A stretch of DNA of 64,000 nt from Micromonospora halotolerans (lineage in GTDB: Bacteria > Actinomycetota > Actinomycetes > Mycobacteriales > Micromonosporaceae): NCBI RefSeq assembly GCF_032108445.1, contig NZ_CP134876.1:1550001-1614000 (forward strand), written 5' to 3'. Position 1 is the first letter of the stretch. Each line of letters opens with the position of its first letter. This document shows, in pieces, positions 8,308-16,633 of this stretch. The notes below the pieces were generated by a model that did no database searches, was not told the DNA's origin, and saw nothing but the letters and a program-made list of their open reading frames with translations. The position numbers were made by a program, and so were the translations under genes.

Positions 8308-8362
8308 CTGCGCCACTCTTCGTTCGCGACTGCGGGACTCCGCTGCGCTGCGTTCCTCGCGC

Positions 8363-9727
8363 TCACCGCATTCCCGCCCGGGGGGCGGTAGCCAGGCGGG
8401 CCACGTCGCGCAGCACCTGGTCGAGGCTGCCGGCGCCGGCCCAGCGCACCACCGGCACGCCGTGCTCGCGGAGCTGGCCGATCATCGTGTCCCGGTCCAG
8501 CCGCCACAGCCGGTACGCCACCTCGGCCCAGCCCCGGTCCGTCGGCACCGGCAGCTCGGCCGGCAGCGTGTCCACCGCGACCACGAACCGCCCGCCCCGG
8601 GCCATCCGGGCCAGCATCTGCGCCGACCGCTCGTCGAGCAGCGGGGTGAGCACCACCACGAGCGCGTCCGAGGAGAGCAGCTGCGGGCCGAAGACCTGGT
8701 CGTACGGCTCGTGCGGGGAGGACTCGGCCGTGACGTCGAGCAGCCACTCCAGCACGGTCAGGTACTGCCGGCGACCGGTGGCCGGGCGCAGCCGGCGGGC
8801 GGCCGGGCCGTACTCCAGCAGCGCCACCCGGTCGCCCCGGTGCAGGTAGTGCTCGGCGATCGCGGCGGCCGCCCGGACGGTGGTGTCCAGCACGGACGCC
8901 GCCCCGTGCACGCCGCCGGAGCGGCCCGCCTCGGCCAGCACGTCGAGCAGCACCACCACCTCGGCGTCCCGGTCCGAGAGGGTGGCCGCCACATGCAACT
9001 GCCGGGCCCGCAGCGAGACCCGCCAGTCGATCCGGCGCAGCCGGTCCCCGGGCGCGAAGACACGGACCCCGGCCAGCTCGCCGCCCTCCCCCGGCCGGCG
9101 TGAGTGGTGCGCGCCGACCAGCCCGGCGGCCCGGGGCATCGCCTCGACGGCCTCGAACGGCTCGGTCATCGGGTAGACCCGCATCCGCACCGCCCCGGTG
9201 ACCACGGCCCGCGACACGAGCAGCCCGTCCGCCGCGGCGACCCGGGCGCCGGCCGGCCCGATCGGGTGCCGCCCCCAGCGCAGCGCCGTCCCGGTCAGCT
9301 CCAGGTCGACGGCGGCGCCGGACGGCACCGAGGTGACGAAGGGCCGGTCGGCGCCGCCGGAGTGGCTCACGTCCACGCCCGCCCCGCCGAAGCCGGCCTT
9401 CTCCACCCGCAGCCAGTGCGACATCCGCGTCCGCACCACGGCCACGTCGTAGGAGACGGTGTCCGGGTTGGCGACCGCCACCGTGGCAGTCATCGGGGTG
9501 CCCTCGACCAGGTGCGCGTCCGCGGCGCCGAGCTCCAGGTCGGGCAGCGCCGTGGGCCGGCGGCGCAGCGCGTACGCGGTGCCCAGCGCGAACGGGGTGG
9601 CCAGCACGACCAGGTCGATCCGGCCGAGCAGCACCGCCGCGACCAGCAGCAGGCCGGTGAGCAGCACGGCCCGGCCGAGCGCCCGGGTGGGCGCCCAGCC
9701 GCTCGCCGGTTCCTGACGGTCGGCCAT
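8363..9727 (-). CDS. DUF58 domain-containing protein
   Basis: 454 residues. Two closely spaced membrane segments at about 18-55 are followed by a beta-rich domain and then the DUF58 core, with the diagnostic VFAPGDRLRRIDWRVSLRAR stretch near residue 225-245 and a von Willebrand A-like fold with VVVLLDV behind it. DUF58 proteins are encoded beside MoxR AAA+ ATPases and are thought to be assembled or remodelled by them. Here the ATG overlaps the MoxR stop codon in TGATG, so the two are translationally coupled. The C-terminus ends in ATAPRAGMR. Confidence 0.92.
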   Translation of the reverse strand: MADRQEPASGWAPTRALGRAVLLTGLLLVAAVLLGRIDLVVLATPFALGTAYALRRRPTALPDLELGAADAHLVEGTPMTATVAVANPDTVSYDVAVVRTRMSHWLRVEKAGFGGAGVDVSHSGGADRPFVTSVPSGAAVDLELTGTALRWGRHPIGPAGARVAAADGLLVSRAVVTGAVRMRVYPMTEPFEAVEAMPRAAGLVGAHHSRRPGEGGELAGVRVFAPGDRLRRIDWRVSLRARQLHVAATLSDRDAEVVVLLDVLAEAGRSGGVHGAASVLDTTVRAAAAIAEHYLHRGDRVALLEYGPAARRLRPATGRRQYLTVLEWLLDVTAESSPHEPYDQVFGPQLLSSDALVVVLTPLLDERSAQMLARMARGGRFVVAVDTLPAELPVPTDRGWAEVAYRLWRLDRDTMIGQLREHGVPVVRWAGAGSLDQVLRDVARLATAPRAGMR

Positions 9728-10734
9728 CAGCGTCCGGACGGTCCGGCCGCGTAGCTGGGCAGCGCGCCGCTGGCCGGGGCGGGCGTCGACTCCAGCACCT
9801 CACCAACCACGAAGGACGGATCCACCCGGCGCAGCCACATCTCCGGCCGCAGGGTGATCCGGTGGGCCAGCGCGGGCGCCGCCACGGCCTTGACGTCCTC
9901 CGGCACCACGTAGTCCCGGTTGTCGAGCACCGCGCGCACCCGGGACAGCAGCAGCAGCGCCAGCGAGCCACGCGGCGAGGCGCCGACCAGAACGGACGGG
10001 TGCTCCCGAGTGGCCGCGGTCAGCGCCACGATGTACCGGCCGATGGAGTCCTCGACGACCACGTCCTCCAGCGCCGCCTGCATGGCGCGCAGCGTGCCGG
10101 AGTCCACGACCGGCTTGATCTCGGCCTCCTCGCGGCGGCGGGCGATCCGCCGGCGCAGCACCTCCCACTCCTCGTCGTGGTTCGGGTAGCCGAACGAGAC
10201 CCGGAGCAAAAACCGGTCGAGCTGCGCCTCGGGCAGCGGGTAGGTGCCCTCGTACTCGATCGGGTTGGCGGTGGCGAGCACGTGGAACGGCTCGTCCAAC
10301 CGGTAGGTGACGCCCTCCACCGAGACCTGCTTCTCCTGCATGGCCTCCAGCAGCGCCGACTGGGTCTTCGGCGGGGTCCGGTTGATCTCGTCGGCGAGCA
10401 GCAGGTTGGTGAAGACCGGGCCGGCCCGGAACGAGAAGTCGCCGCTGCGCTGGTCGTAGAGGAAGGAGCCGGTGACGTCGGCGGGGAGCAGGTCCGGAGT
10501 GAACTGCAGGCGGCGGAAGTCCAGCCCGAGGGCCTGCGCGAACGACCGCGCGGTCAGTGTCTTGCCCAGGCCGGGCAGATCCTCCAGCAGCACATGGCCG
10601 CCGGCCAGGATGCCGGCGAGGACCAGCTCCAGCGCCTCCCGTTTGCCGACCACCACCGTGCCGACCGCGTCCAGCACGGCGCGGGCCAGCCGGCCGACCT
10701 CGGCGGGGGGCACGCTCCGGTCCACGTCGTTCAT
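9727..10734 (-). CDS. MoxR family AAA+ ATPase
   Basis: 335 residues. Walker A is GLGKT at residues 55-59, Walker B LLLADEI at 111-117, followed by NRTPPKTQSALLEAM, the conserved MoxR stretch, and sensor-type ATANPIEYEGTYPLPEAQLDRF. MoxR ATPases act as chaperones that mature partner proteins, often with VWA domains. The ATG at 10734 overlaps the preceding stop (TGATG) and its own stop overlaps the DUF58 start, giving an unbroken coupled series. The full operon also contains a DUF4129 protein, which fits the transglutaminase/DUF4129/DUF58/MoxR type of locus, although no transglutaminase is present. Confidence 0.95.
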   Translation of the reverse strand: MNDVDRSVPPAEVGRLARAVLDAVGTVVVGKREALELVLAGILAGGHVLLEDLPGLGKTLTARSFAQALGLDFRRLQFTPDLLPADVTGSFLYDQRSGDFSFRAGPVFTNLLLADEINRTPPKTQSALLEAMQEKQVSVEGVTYRLDEPFHVLATANPIEYEGTYPLPEAQLDRFLLRVSFGYPNHDEEWEVLRRRIARRREEAEIKPVVDSGTLRAMQAALEDVVVEDSIGRYIVALTAATREHPSVLVGASPRGSLALLLLSRVRAVLDNRDYVVPEDVKAVAAPALAHRITLRPEMWLRRVDPSFVVGEVLESTPAPASGALPSYAAGPSGR

Positions 10735-11315
10735 CACAGCTTCTCCAGTTCGGCGACGATCGCCGCGAGGTCGCGCGGCGACGGGGGGCGGCGGGCGGGG
10801 GTGGCGAGGAAGGTCCACAGCGGCTCGCCCAGCAGGGCGCGGGCGCGGGCCGGGTCGGACTCGCGGGTTACGCCGTGCTTCTGGCGCAGCCGCTCGTCGG
10901 CCAGCTCGCCGAGGCGGGGAAGCACCCGCTCGGTGAACCGCTCGCGGTTGCCGGAGCACCAGTCCAGCGGGCGTTCCCACTTGTTGATGGCGGCGCGCAG
11001 CGCGTCCCGGGCGGACCAGTTCCAGGTGCCGGGCTCCTCGCCGGCCGGGGCGCGGGCACCGGTCTGCGGCGGCGGCGGGGGCGACAGCGCGGCGGTCACC
11101 CGGCGGACGGCCAGCACAGCCAGCACGCCCGCCACGACGATCCAGAGGGAGACCTGGAGGCCGACCGCGCGCAGCCCGACGACGACCACCACCACGATCG
11201 CGGCGGTGACCGCGAGGGTCCGCACCACCCAGCGCGCCCGATCGCCGCCCGACCGCCGCGCCTCCTCGGTGGGCTCCTCGGCGGACGAGAGCAGGTCGTC
11301 GATGCTCGTGCTCAT
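10734..11315 (-). CDS. Membrane protein of MoxR operon, 193 aa
   Basis: Two hydrophobic segments at about 31-50 and 54-72 with a short loop, then a Pro-rich linker and a soluble C-terminal half ending in DLAAIVAELEKL. The C-terminal half has WNWSARDALRAAINKWERPLDW and is otherwise unlike anything I recognise. The gene overlaps the DUF4129 gene upstream by ATGA and the MoxR gene downstream by TGATG. Its placement argues for a role in the same membrane complex. The function is not known. Confidence 0.8.
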   Translation of the reverse strand: MSTSIDDLLSSAEEPTEEARRSGGDRARWVVRTLAVTAAIVVVVVVGLRAVGLQVSLWIVVAGVLAVLAVRRVTAALSPPPPPQTGARAPAGEEPGTWNWSARDALRAAINKWERPLDWCSGNRERFTERVLPRLGELADERLRQKHGVTRESDPARARALLGEPLWTFLATPARRPPSPRDLAAIVAELEKL

Positions 11316-12049
11316 GCCGTCACCTCACCGGTGGCCACCGTCGTCAGCTCGCCGCGCAGCCGGCGCAGGGCGGCCCGGGCCTGGTCGCGCATCCGCTCGT
11401 CGACGGTGTGGGTGGCGTAGCGGGCCTCGCGGTAGACGCGCGCGAAGCCGTCGAGCACGTCGGCGCTGGCGATCGCCGGGACTCCGGCCGCCGGGTCGCC
11501 GCGCAGCAACCGGCTGACCAGGTCGGTGGGGGTGTCCCCCGCGCGCCGGGGCACCCCGGCCTCCTCGGCGGCCTCCTCCAGCCGGACCCAGCAGGCGATC
11601 ACCGCCGTGCGCGGATCGGTGGACCGGTCGTCCAGCTCCACCAGGCCGGCGTCCAGTGCGGCCACCACCTCGCGGGCGGTGCCCTCGGCGGTACGCCGGG
11701 CCCGCTGCCGGGGCACGGCGCGGGTCGTCCGGCGCAGCGCCCCGCCGACCACGGTCCAGAGCACGTACCCGACCGCGGCCAGGATGGCCGCCCCGAGCAG
11801 CACGATGGCGGCGGTGACGAGCCAGCCGGGGATGCCGCCGGAGGTGGGCGGGCCGAACTCGCGGGGCTCGACGGTGATCGAGGGCGCGGGCTCGGCCGAG
11901 GGGTACTCGGGCACGTAAGGGATGTTGTCGGCGGCGGGCGGGATCCGGCTCGCCCCGATGGCGGAGTGCCCGGCCGCGAACGCGCCGACGGCGAGCAGCA
12001 GGGTCACCGCAGCGACCGGCCACCACCTGCGCAGCACGCCGAGGTCCAT
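11312..12049 (-). CDS. DUF4129 domain-containing membrane protein
   Basis: 245 residues. A signal-like hydrophobic segment at about 9-29 and a second membrane segment at about 74-97 flank a Pro-rich external stretch. The cytoplasmic C-terminal domain from about 130 carries the DUF4129 pattern: ACWVRLEEAAEEAG, then PTDLVSRLL and YREARYATHTV. DUF4129 proteins accompany transglutaminase-like, DUF58 and MoxR proteins in many actinobacteria. The ATG at 12049 is 20 bases after the uracil-DNA glycosylase stop codon, so the repair gene and the MoxR cluster are probably co-transcribed. Confidence 0.88.
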   Translation of the reverse strand: MDLGVLRRWWPVAAVTLLLAVGAFAAGHSAIGASRIPPAADNIPYVPEYPSAEPAPSITVEPREFGPPTSGGIPGWLVTAAIVLLGAAILAAVGYVLWTVVGGALRRTTRAVPRQRARRTAEGTAREVVAALDAGLVELDDRSTDPRTAVIACWVRLEEAAEEAGVPRRAGDTPTDLVSRLLRGDPAAGVPAIASADVLDGFARVYREARYATHTVDERMRDQARAALRRLRGELTTVATGEVTA

Positions 12050-12069
12050 CCCACCGCCCCACGCATTCC

Positions 12070-12810
12070 TCAGTCCACCCCGGCCAGGTCCTTCGCCCGG
12101 GCGAACACGTCGTCCAACATCGCTGGTGTCAGCCGTCCGGTGAAGGTGTTCTGCTGGCTGACGTGGTAGCAGCCGAGCAGCGCCGGCGCGGACGTGCCGG
12201 ACCAGTGTGCCCCATGGCCGAATGCGGGGCGCGGCGTGGGCGGGCGCTGCCCGTACACGTGGCGCAGCACCGGCCACCACGCCGCCCACGCGAACGCGCC
12301 CAGCGCGACCACGACGCGCAGGGTGGGCCGGATGAGCGTGACCTCCCGGTGCAGCCACGGTGCGCAGGTGTCCCGCTCGGCCGGGGTGGGCTTGTTGTCC
12401 GGCGGCGCGCACCGCACGGCGGCGAAGATGCGGGTGTCCCGCAGGGTGAGGCCGTCGTCGGCGGACACGCTGGTCGCCTGGTTGGCCAGCCCGGCCCGGT
12501 GCAGCGCCGCGAACAGCACGTCGCCGGAGCGGTCCCCGGTGAAGATCCGGCCGGTGCGGTTGCCACCGTGCGCGGCGGGCGCCAGGCCGAGGATGCCGAT
12601 CCGTGCGTCGGCCGGGCCGAGGCCGGGCACCGGCCGCCCCCAGTAGTCCTGGTCGCGGAACGCCGCCCGCTTGACCCGGGCCACCTCCTCCCGCCAGACC
12701 ACCAGGCGAGGGCAGGCGAAACAGTCGCTCACCGCGCCGTCGAGATCGGCCAGGTCGGTCGCCCGCGCGGCGCGGGCGACCACCTCGTCGGGGGTACGCG
12801 ACTCAGCCAA
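12070..12810 (-). CDS. Uracil-DNA glycosylase, family 5 (UdgB type)
   Basis: 246 residues. Four cysteines at 30, 33, 134 and 149 match the iron-sulfur cluster ligands of family 4/5 enzymes. Motif A is GLAPAAHGG (75-83), with Ala where family 4 has an acidic residue, and the C-terminal active-site motif is [10 protein letters not shown] near 215. That combination fits family 5, which removes uracil and some deaminated or alkylated bases from DNA. The start codon lies inside the end of the dienelactone hydrolase gene (8-base overlap), indicating coupling. Co-transcription with the downstream DUF4129-MoxR cluster is likely. Confidence 0.92.
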   Translation of the reverse strand: MAESRTPDEVVARAARATDLADLDGAVSDCFACPRLVVWREEVARVKRAAFRDQDYWGRPVPGLGPADARIGILGLAPAAHGGNRTGRIFTGDRSGDVLFAALHRAGLANQATSVSADDGLTLRDTRIFAAVRCAPPDNKPTPAERDTCAPWLHREVTLIRPTLRVVVALGAFAWAAWWPVLRHVYGQRPPTPRPAFGHGAHWSGTSAPALLGCYHVSQQNTFTGRLTPAMLDDVFARAKDLAGVD

Positions 12811-13489
12811 GCTTGGCCCGGAAGAGTTCCAGCGTGCGGGCCCAGGCGGTGGCGGCGGCCCGCTGGTCGAAGTGCTCGGGCCGGTCCTCGTTGAAGAACG
12901 CGTGCGCGGTGCCCGGGTAGTCGTAGGTCTGGCAGGTGCCGCCGGCGGACTCGATGGCCCGGCGGACGCTCTGCACCCCGTCGGCGGCGGAGAGGCCGTC
13001 CGCCTCCGAGCAGTGGACGAGCGCGGCCTTGCCCGCGTAGTCGGACCAGTCGGCGCTCATGCCCTCCCACGGCAGCCGCGGGTAGAAGCCGGCGGTGGCG
13101 ACGATCCGCTCGGAGAACGTGCCGGACCAGAGCGCCAGGCTGGCGCCGGCGCAGAACCCCGCGCAGCCCACCTTGCCGGCGACCTCGGGCCGGTCGGCGA
13201 GGTATTCCGCCGCGGCCGCGATGTCGCTCGCCGCCTCGTCCATCTGGGTGCTGTTCAACATCTGCCGGGGCTCACTCGGCTTGCTCGCGGGGCCGCCGTG
13301 CCGGAAGTCGGGCGCGAGCGCGACGAAACCGGCCTCGGCGAAGCGGTCCACCACCGCCCGGACGTGGGGCACCAGGCCCCACCAGTCCTGGATGACGATG
13401 ACCGCCGGGCTGGCCGCACCGCCGGAGGGTATCGCGAGATACCCCTCGCTCGTCCCCCCGTTACCGGTGAAGCTCACCATCTCGCCCAT
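12803..13489 (-). CDS. Dienelactone hydrolase family protein
   Basis: 228 residues with an alpha/beta-hydrolase fold. The nucleophile is Cys113 in GFCAGAS, the acid Asp164 in SEADG and the base His196 in [10 protein letters not shown], the Cys-Asp-His triad of dienelactone hydrolases. These enzymes open lactone rings in aromatic degradation, but many relatives outside catabolic clusters act on unknown esters, and no aromatic-degradation genes are nearby. AGGAGG lies 8 bases before the ATG at 13489. It is the first gene of the coupled series leading to MoxR-DUF58. Confidence 0.9.
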   Translation of the reverse strand: MGEMVSFTGNGGTSEGYLAIPSGGAASPAVIVIQDWWGLVPHVRAVVDRFAEAGFVALAPDFRHGGPASKPSEPRQMLNSTQMDEAASDIAAAAEYLADRPEVAGKVGCAGFCAGASLALWSGTFSERIVATAGFYPRLPWEGMSADWSDYAGKAALVHCSEADGLSAADGVQSVRRAIESAGGTCQTYDYPGTAHAFFNEDRPEHFDQRAAATAWARTLELFRAKLG

Positions 13490-13690
13490 GGGCCCGTCCT
13501 CCTAGCGGTCAGTCATCGTTGGCTGGTCGCACAGTGGGTGTTACGTGCCGGTAGCGTGCCACGCGCTCACCGGCCCGGGGAAGACGGAAGAACAGTGGCA
13601 TTCACCTCCTGTTCGCCCACTGGACGGGACGGCGCGGGTAGCCACCGGCGACGGTCGCCCGCCGCCCCGGGTTCCTCCACGGTGGACGCG

Positions 13691-13725
13691 CCGAGGGGCG
13701 CCCACCGGTCGGTGGGCGCCCTCGG
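13691..13725 (-). terminator. Strong terminator hairpin after HAAS-domain gene
   Basis: CCGAGGGGCGCCCACC (13691-13706) pairs with GGTGGGCGCCCTCGG (13711-13725) across GGTC, with one bulged G. It lies 8 bases past the stop codon at 13734. The rest of the 244-base gap to 13489 holds no gene. Confidence 0.8.
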
Positions 13726-13733
13726 TATCGGCG

Positions 13734-14774
13734 TCAGCGGGTCGGCGCCGGCGTGGGCGTGCTCTCGGCGGGCGCGGCCGGCGTGCTTCCGCCGGGCGCG
13801 GCCGACGGGCTCACGGTCGGCGCGGGGGTGGCACCTTCGCCCGGCGTCGGGGTGGCGCTCGCGCCCGGCGCGGGCGGGGCGCCGACGGTCGGTGTGGCCG
13901 GGGCCGGGGCCGGTGCGGCCGGGGCCGGCGGCCCGAAGGGCGCCCGGTCCGGGCAGTAGGGGTAGGCGTTGCGCGGCGGGGGCATGGTGCCGTCCGCGCT
14001 CAGGCAGGTCGGCCAGCCGAGCCGGATCGGCACGCCGTTCTGGTCGAACAGCTGGGCGTTGCGGATCAGCCGCCCCTCCTGGTCGTAGACGAAGACATCC
14101 TCGATGGAGTCGTACCGGTCGCCGACCGAGACCTCCTGGTAGCTGCCGAGCTGGTCGGAGCTGGCGTGCTGGTCGACGTTGACCAGCAGGGCGAAGGAGA
14201 GGATCAGCAGGGCCGCGGTGCCCAGCTGCAGCAACTGCCGGGGCCAGCCCCGGAAGCCGGCCGAGCGGCGCCCCAGCCAGACCGAGACGAGCACGGCACC
14301 GCCGAGCAGGAAGAGCCCGGCCAGCACGCTGCCGTCGAGCCGGGGCAGCAGCCCGGACGGCTCGCCGAACAGCGCGGAGATCAGCAGCGCCGCGAGCCAG
14401 CCGCGCAGCAGCCACCAGGCGGGGCGCAGCGGGCGGAGGAACTCGCTCACCGAGGACTGCCCGAGCAGCGGGCCGAGCTGGGTGTCGAGGGCGCGCAGCT
14501 GGGTGCCGGCGCGCGCCTGCGCGGCGGCCAGTCGCCGGCGCCGGCGACCCGGACCGGCTCCCGCCTCGGCACCGGCGGCGGCGCGCAGCTCCGCCGCGTA
14601 CGCCTCCGGCGTGCCGAGCCGGTCGACGAGGGCGCCCTCGGCCTCGGCGGCCACCTCGGCGAGGTGCTCCGGCAGGTCCTCGGTGAGCTCGTCGCGGACG
14701 GCGGGCGGCAGGGCGGCCAGGGCGGCCCGTACCCGGTCGACGTAGTCCGCGATCTCCTGCCCAGTGACGGTCAT
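13734..14774 (-). CDS. HAAS-domain membrane protein
   Basis: 346 residues. Residues 1-70 form a HAAS-like (DUF1700) helical domain (ADYVDRVRAALAALP...DLPEHLAEV), followed by three or so membrane segments between about 120 and 200, an external domain of about 70 residues, and a C-terminal tail of about 75 residues made almost only of Pro, Ala, Thr and Ser. HAAS domains are typically paired with PadR regulators, exactly as here: the ATG overlaps the PadR stop codon (ATGA). The external domain ends with three to four cysteines (TCLSADG, YPYCPD). It may be a sensor or anti-regulator for PadR; this is inference. Confidence 0.85.
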   Translation of the reverse strand: MTVTGQEIADYVDRVRAALAALPPAVRDELTEDLPEHLAEVAAEAEGALVDRLGTPEAYAAELRAAAGAEAGAGPGRRRRRLAAAQARAGTQLRALDTQLGPLLGQSSVSEFLRPLRPAWWLLRGWLAALLISALFGEPSGLLPRLDGSVLAGLFLLGGAVLVSVWLGRRSAGFRGWPRQLLQLGTAALLILSFALLVNVDQHASSDQLGSYQEVSVGDRYDSIEDVFVYDQEGRLIRNAQLFDQNGVPIRLGWPTCLSADGTMPPPRNAYPYCPDRAPFGPPAPAAPAPAPATPTVGAPPAPGASATPTPGEGATPAPTVSPSAAPGGSTPAAPAESTPTPAPTR

Positions 14775-15103
14775 GCCGCCATCCCCCGATCGTCGAGCAG
14801 TGCGTCCATGGTGGTGGCGAAGGAGCGCCAGGTCTTGCCGGAGCGGGTGAGTTGGTCCCGGCCGGCGGCGTTGAGTGAGTAGTACTTGCGGTGCGGCCCG
14901 GACTCGCTCGGCACCACGTAGGTGGTCAGCAGCCCGGCCGCGAAGAGCCGGCGCAGGGTGCCGTAGACCGAGGCGTCGCCGACCTCCTCCAGGCCGGCCT
15001 CGCGCAGCCGGCGGAGAATGTCGTAACCGTAGCCGTCCTCCTCCTTGAGCACGGCGAGAACGGCCAGGTCGAGCACGCCCTTGAGGAGCTGCGTCGTATC
15101 CAC
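14771..15103 (-). CDS. PadR family transcriptional regulator
   Basis: 110 residues from the GTG at 15103. A winged helix-turn-helix fills residues 1-85: LLKGVLDLAVLAVL, then GYGYDILRRL, the recognition helix VGDASVYGTLRRL, and the wing SESGPHRKYYSLN. It is the short PadR-s2 form. The GTG at 15103 is preferred to that at 15112 because TAGTGT (a TANNNT box) sits 7 bases before it with TTGACG 18 bases further upstream. A dyad centred on the -10 box suggests autorepression. The gene is coupled to the HAAS-domain membrane protein and divergent from a LysE exporter. Confidence 0.92.
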   Translation of the reverse strand: MDTTQLLKGVLDLAVLAVLKEEDGYGYDILRRLREAGLEEVGDASVYGTLRRLFAAGLLTTYVVPSESGPHRKYYSLNAAGRDQLTRSGKTWRSFATTMDALLDDRGMAA

Positions 15104-15140
15104 GCTCCGCACACTAGTGCGGATTGCGTAGTACCGTCAA
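15101..15140 (-). promoter_or_regulatory. PadR promoter with overlapping operator dyad
   Basis: On the minus strand: -35 TTGACG (15135-15140), 18-base spacer, -10 TAGTGT (15111-15116), 7 bases, GTG at 15103. A perfect 6-bp inverted repeat TCCGCA-N6-TGCGGA (15106-15123) covers the -10 box, which would let a dimeric repressor block polymerase. Confidence 0.6.
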
Positions 15141-15156
15141 GAACACGGTACCTGGG

Positions 15157-15168
15157 TAGGCTCGTGGT
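15157..15168 (+). promoter_or_regulatory. Leaderless-type -10 box for the LysE gene
   Basis: TAGGCT at 15157-15162, 6 bases, then GTG at 15169. Confidence 0.55.
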
Positions 15169-15798
15169 GTGTCGTGGAGCAGCTACGCGTCCTTCCTGGT
15201 CTTCGCCACCGTGCTGATCCTCATCCCGGGGCCGGACTTCGCCGTGGTCACCCGCAACACCCTGGCCGCCGGCCGGGGCCGGGGCAGGTGGAGCGCCATC
15301 GGCGTGACCGCCTCGAACGCGGTGCAGGGGGTGGCCGCCGCCGCCGGGCTCGGCGCGCTCATCGTCCGCTCCCAACCGCTCTTCCAGGCGATCCGCTGGG
15401 CCGGCGTGGCGTACCTGGCGTACCTCGGGGTGCAGGCCTGGCAGTCGGCCTGGCGCGGCGCCTACCCGCCGCTGGCCGGCGACGCCGCTCCCGCTCCCGG
15501 GCAGGCCCTGGCCGGGTTTCGGCAGGGCTTCCTGTCCAACGTCACCAACCCGAAGGTGCTGGCGTTCTACCTGGCCGTGCTGCCGCAGTTCGTCGGCGGC
15601 GAAGCACCGGTCGGTGTGCTGCTCGCCTTCGCCCTCAGCCACGCCGTGCTCGGCCTCGCGTACCTGCTCGTGCTGGTCGCGGCGCTGGACCGGGCCCGGG
15701 AGCTGCTGTCCCGGCGGCGGGTCCGGCGCTGGCTCGACGGGCTCACCGGGGTGGCGCTGCTCGGCTTCGGCGCCCGCCTCGCCACCGAACGCACCTGA
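15169..15798 (+). CDS. LysE family amino-acid/metabolite exporter
   Basis: 209 residues with six predicted membrane segments. The N-terminal LIPGPDFAVVTRNTL motif and the central GFRQGFLSNVTNPKVLAFYL motif are the two signatures of the LysE/RhtB superfamily. Members export lysine, arginine, homoserine, threonine or related compounds; the substrate cannot be read from sequence. A TANNNT box 6 bases before the GTG suggests a leaderless transcript. It is divergent from the PadR gene and shares its 65-base promoter region, so it may also respond to PadR. Confidence 0.93.
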   Translation: MSWSSYASFLVFATVLILIPGPDFAVVTRNTLAAGRGRGRWSAIGVTASNAVQGVAAAAGLGALIVRSQPLFQAIRWAGVAYLAYLGVQAWQSAWRGAYPPLAGDAAPAPGQALAGFRQGFLSNVTNPKVLAFYLAVLPQFVGGEAPVGVLLAFALSHAVLGLAYLLVLVAALDRARELLSRRRVRRWLDGLTGVALLGFGARLATERT

Positions 15799-15861
15799 CC
15801 GCGGCGCGCGGATCGACTTAATTTTCCCTTATGGGGCCTGCTCATCCTCGCGGTACGTCGG

Positions 15862-15873
15862 TACGTTGCCCGG
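15862..15873 (+). promoter_or_regulatory. Leaderless-type -10 box for the 235-aa membrane protein
   Basis: TACGTT at 15862-15867, 6 bases, then ATG at 15874. The sequence upstream includes an unusually AT-rich tract (15816-15834). Confidence 0.55.
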
Positions 15874-16581
15874 ATGCGACACCTCGGAACCGTGCTCGCC
15901 GCTGCCGTCGTCGGTCCGCTCGCCTGGATTCTCTTCGCCCTCGGCCAGGACCGGTCGGAGCGGGCTTTCGCCGCCGCGCAGAACGGCGGTGCACTGGACA
16001 GCGGTGATTTCGTCCGTCCCGCGCTGGTGCTGGCCGCCGCCGGGCTCGTGCTCGGACTCATCGCCACGCTCCGCTTCTCCCCGCTGGGCGCGGCGCTGAC
16101 CGGACTGGTCTACTCGGCCAGCTACCTGGGCCTACTGGTCAGCCCGACCACGGTGACCAAACTGTTCGACCACCACCTCACCCTGAGCGGCCACCAGGTC
16201 GACCTGGCGGCCCCGCTCCGGACCGGAACGACACTGCTGGTCGGCTCGCTGCTCCTCGTCGGGGTCGTGAGCATCCGCCGCTGGCAGCGGTGGCCGCGGC
16301 CCGCCGGCGACACCCCCGCGCCGCTGCAGGCGGACGAGATCATCCCGCCCGCCGACGAGCGGGACCGCCCACTGGGGGTGGACGGTCTGGGCCTGGGCAC
16401 GCCACAGCGCACGCCCGAGCCGGAGCTGGTGCGAGCCGGGGGTGCCGCCGGGGCAGGCGGTTCGGACTGGGCCGGTCGTTCGGACTGGGCCGGTCGTTCG
16501 GACTGGGCCGGGCTGTTGTCGGGCGGCTCCGCGGTCAGGTCCGGACAGTCGTCGGAGTGGCCTCCCCAGCGTCCGCGGTGA
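15874..16581 (+). CDS. Membrane protein with C-terminal tandem repeat, 235 aa
   Basis: Four predicted membrane segments (about residues 7-27, 48-68, 73-93 and 118-138), then a soluble tail of about 95 residues. The tail holds three near-identical hexapeptides SDWAGR-SDWAGR-SDWAGL encoded by an 18-bp unit repeated three times at 16461-16514. The membrane part resembles small uncharacterised actinobacterial membrane proteins. The repeat number is likely to vary between strains. No enzymatic motif is present. The gene is convergent with the VOC protein gene 52 bases away. Confidence 0.8.
   Translation: MRHLGTVLAAAVVGPLAWILFALGQDRSERAFAAAQNGGALDSGDFVRPALVLAAAGLVLGLIATLRFSPLGAALTGLVYSASYLGLLVSPTTVTKLFDHHLTLSGHQVDLAAPLRTGTTLLVGSLLLVGVVSIRRWQRWPRPAGDTPAPLQADEIIPPADERDRPLGVDGLGLGTPQRTPEPELVRAGGAAGAGGSDWAGRSDWAGRSDWAGLLSGGSAVRSGQSSEWPPQRPR
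16461..16514 (+). repeat. Three tandem 18-bp repeats inside a coding region
   Basis: Unit TTCGGACTGGGCCGGTCG; the first two copies are identical and the third differs in its last bases. Each unit keeps the frame and codes six residues (SDWAGR in the frame used). Confidence 0.95.
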
Positions 16582-16633
16582 GCGCCGGCGGTTCACCGCG
16601 CCGACCGGCCACCGAACGTCCTGACCCGCCCGG

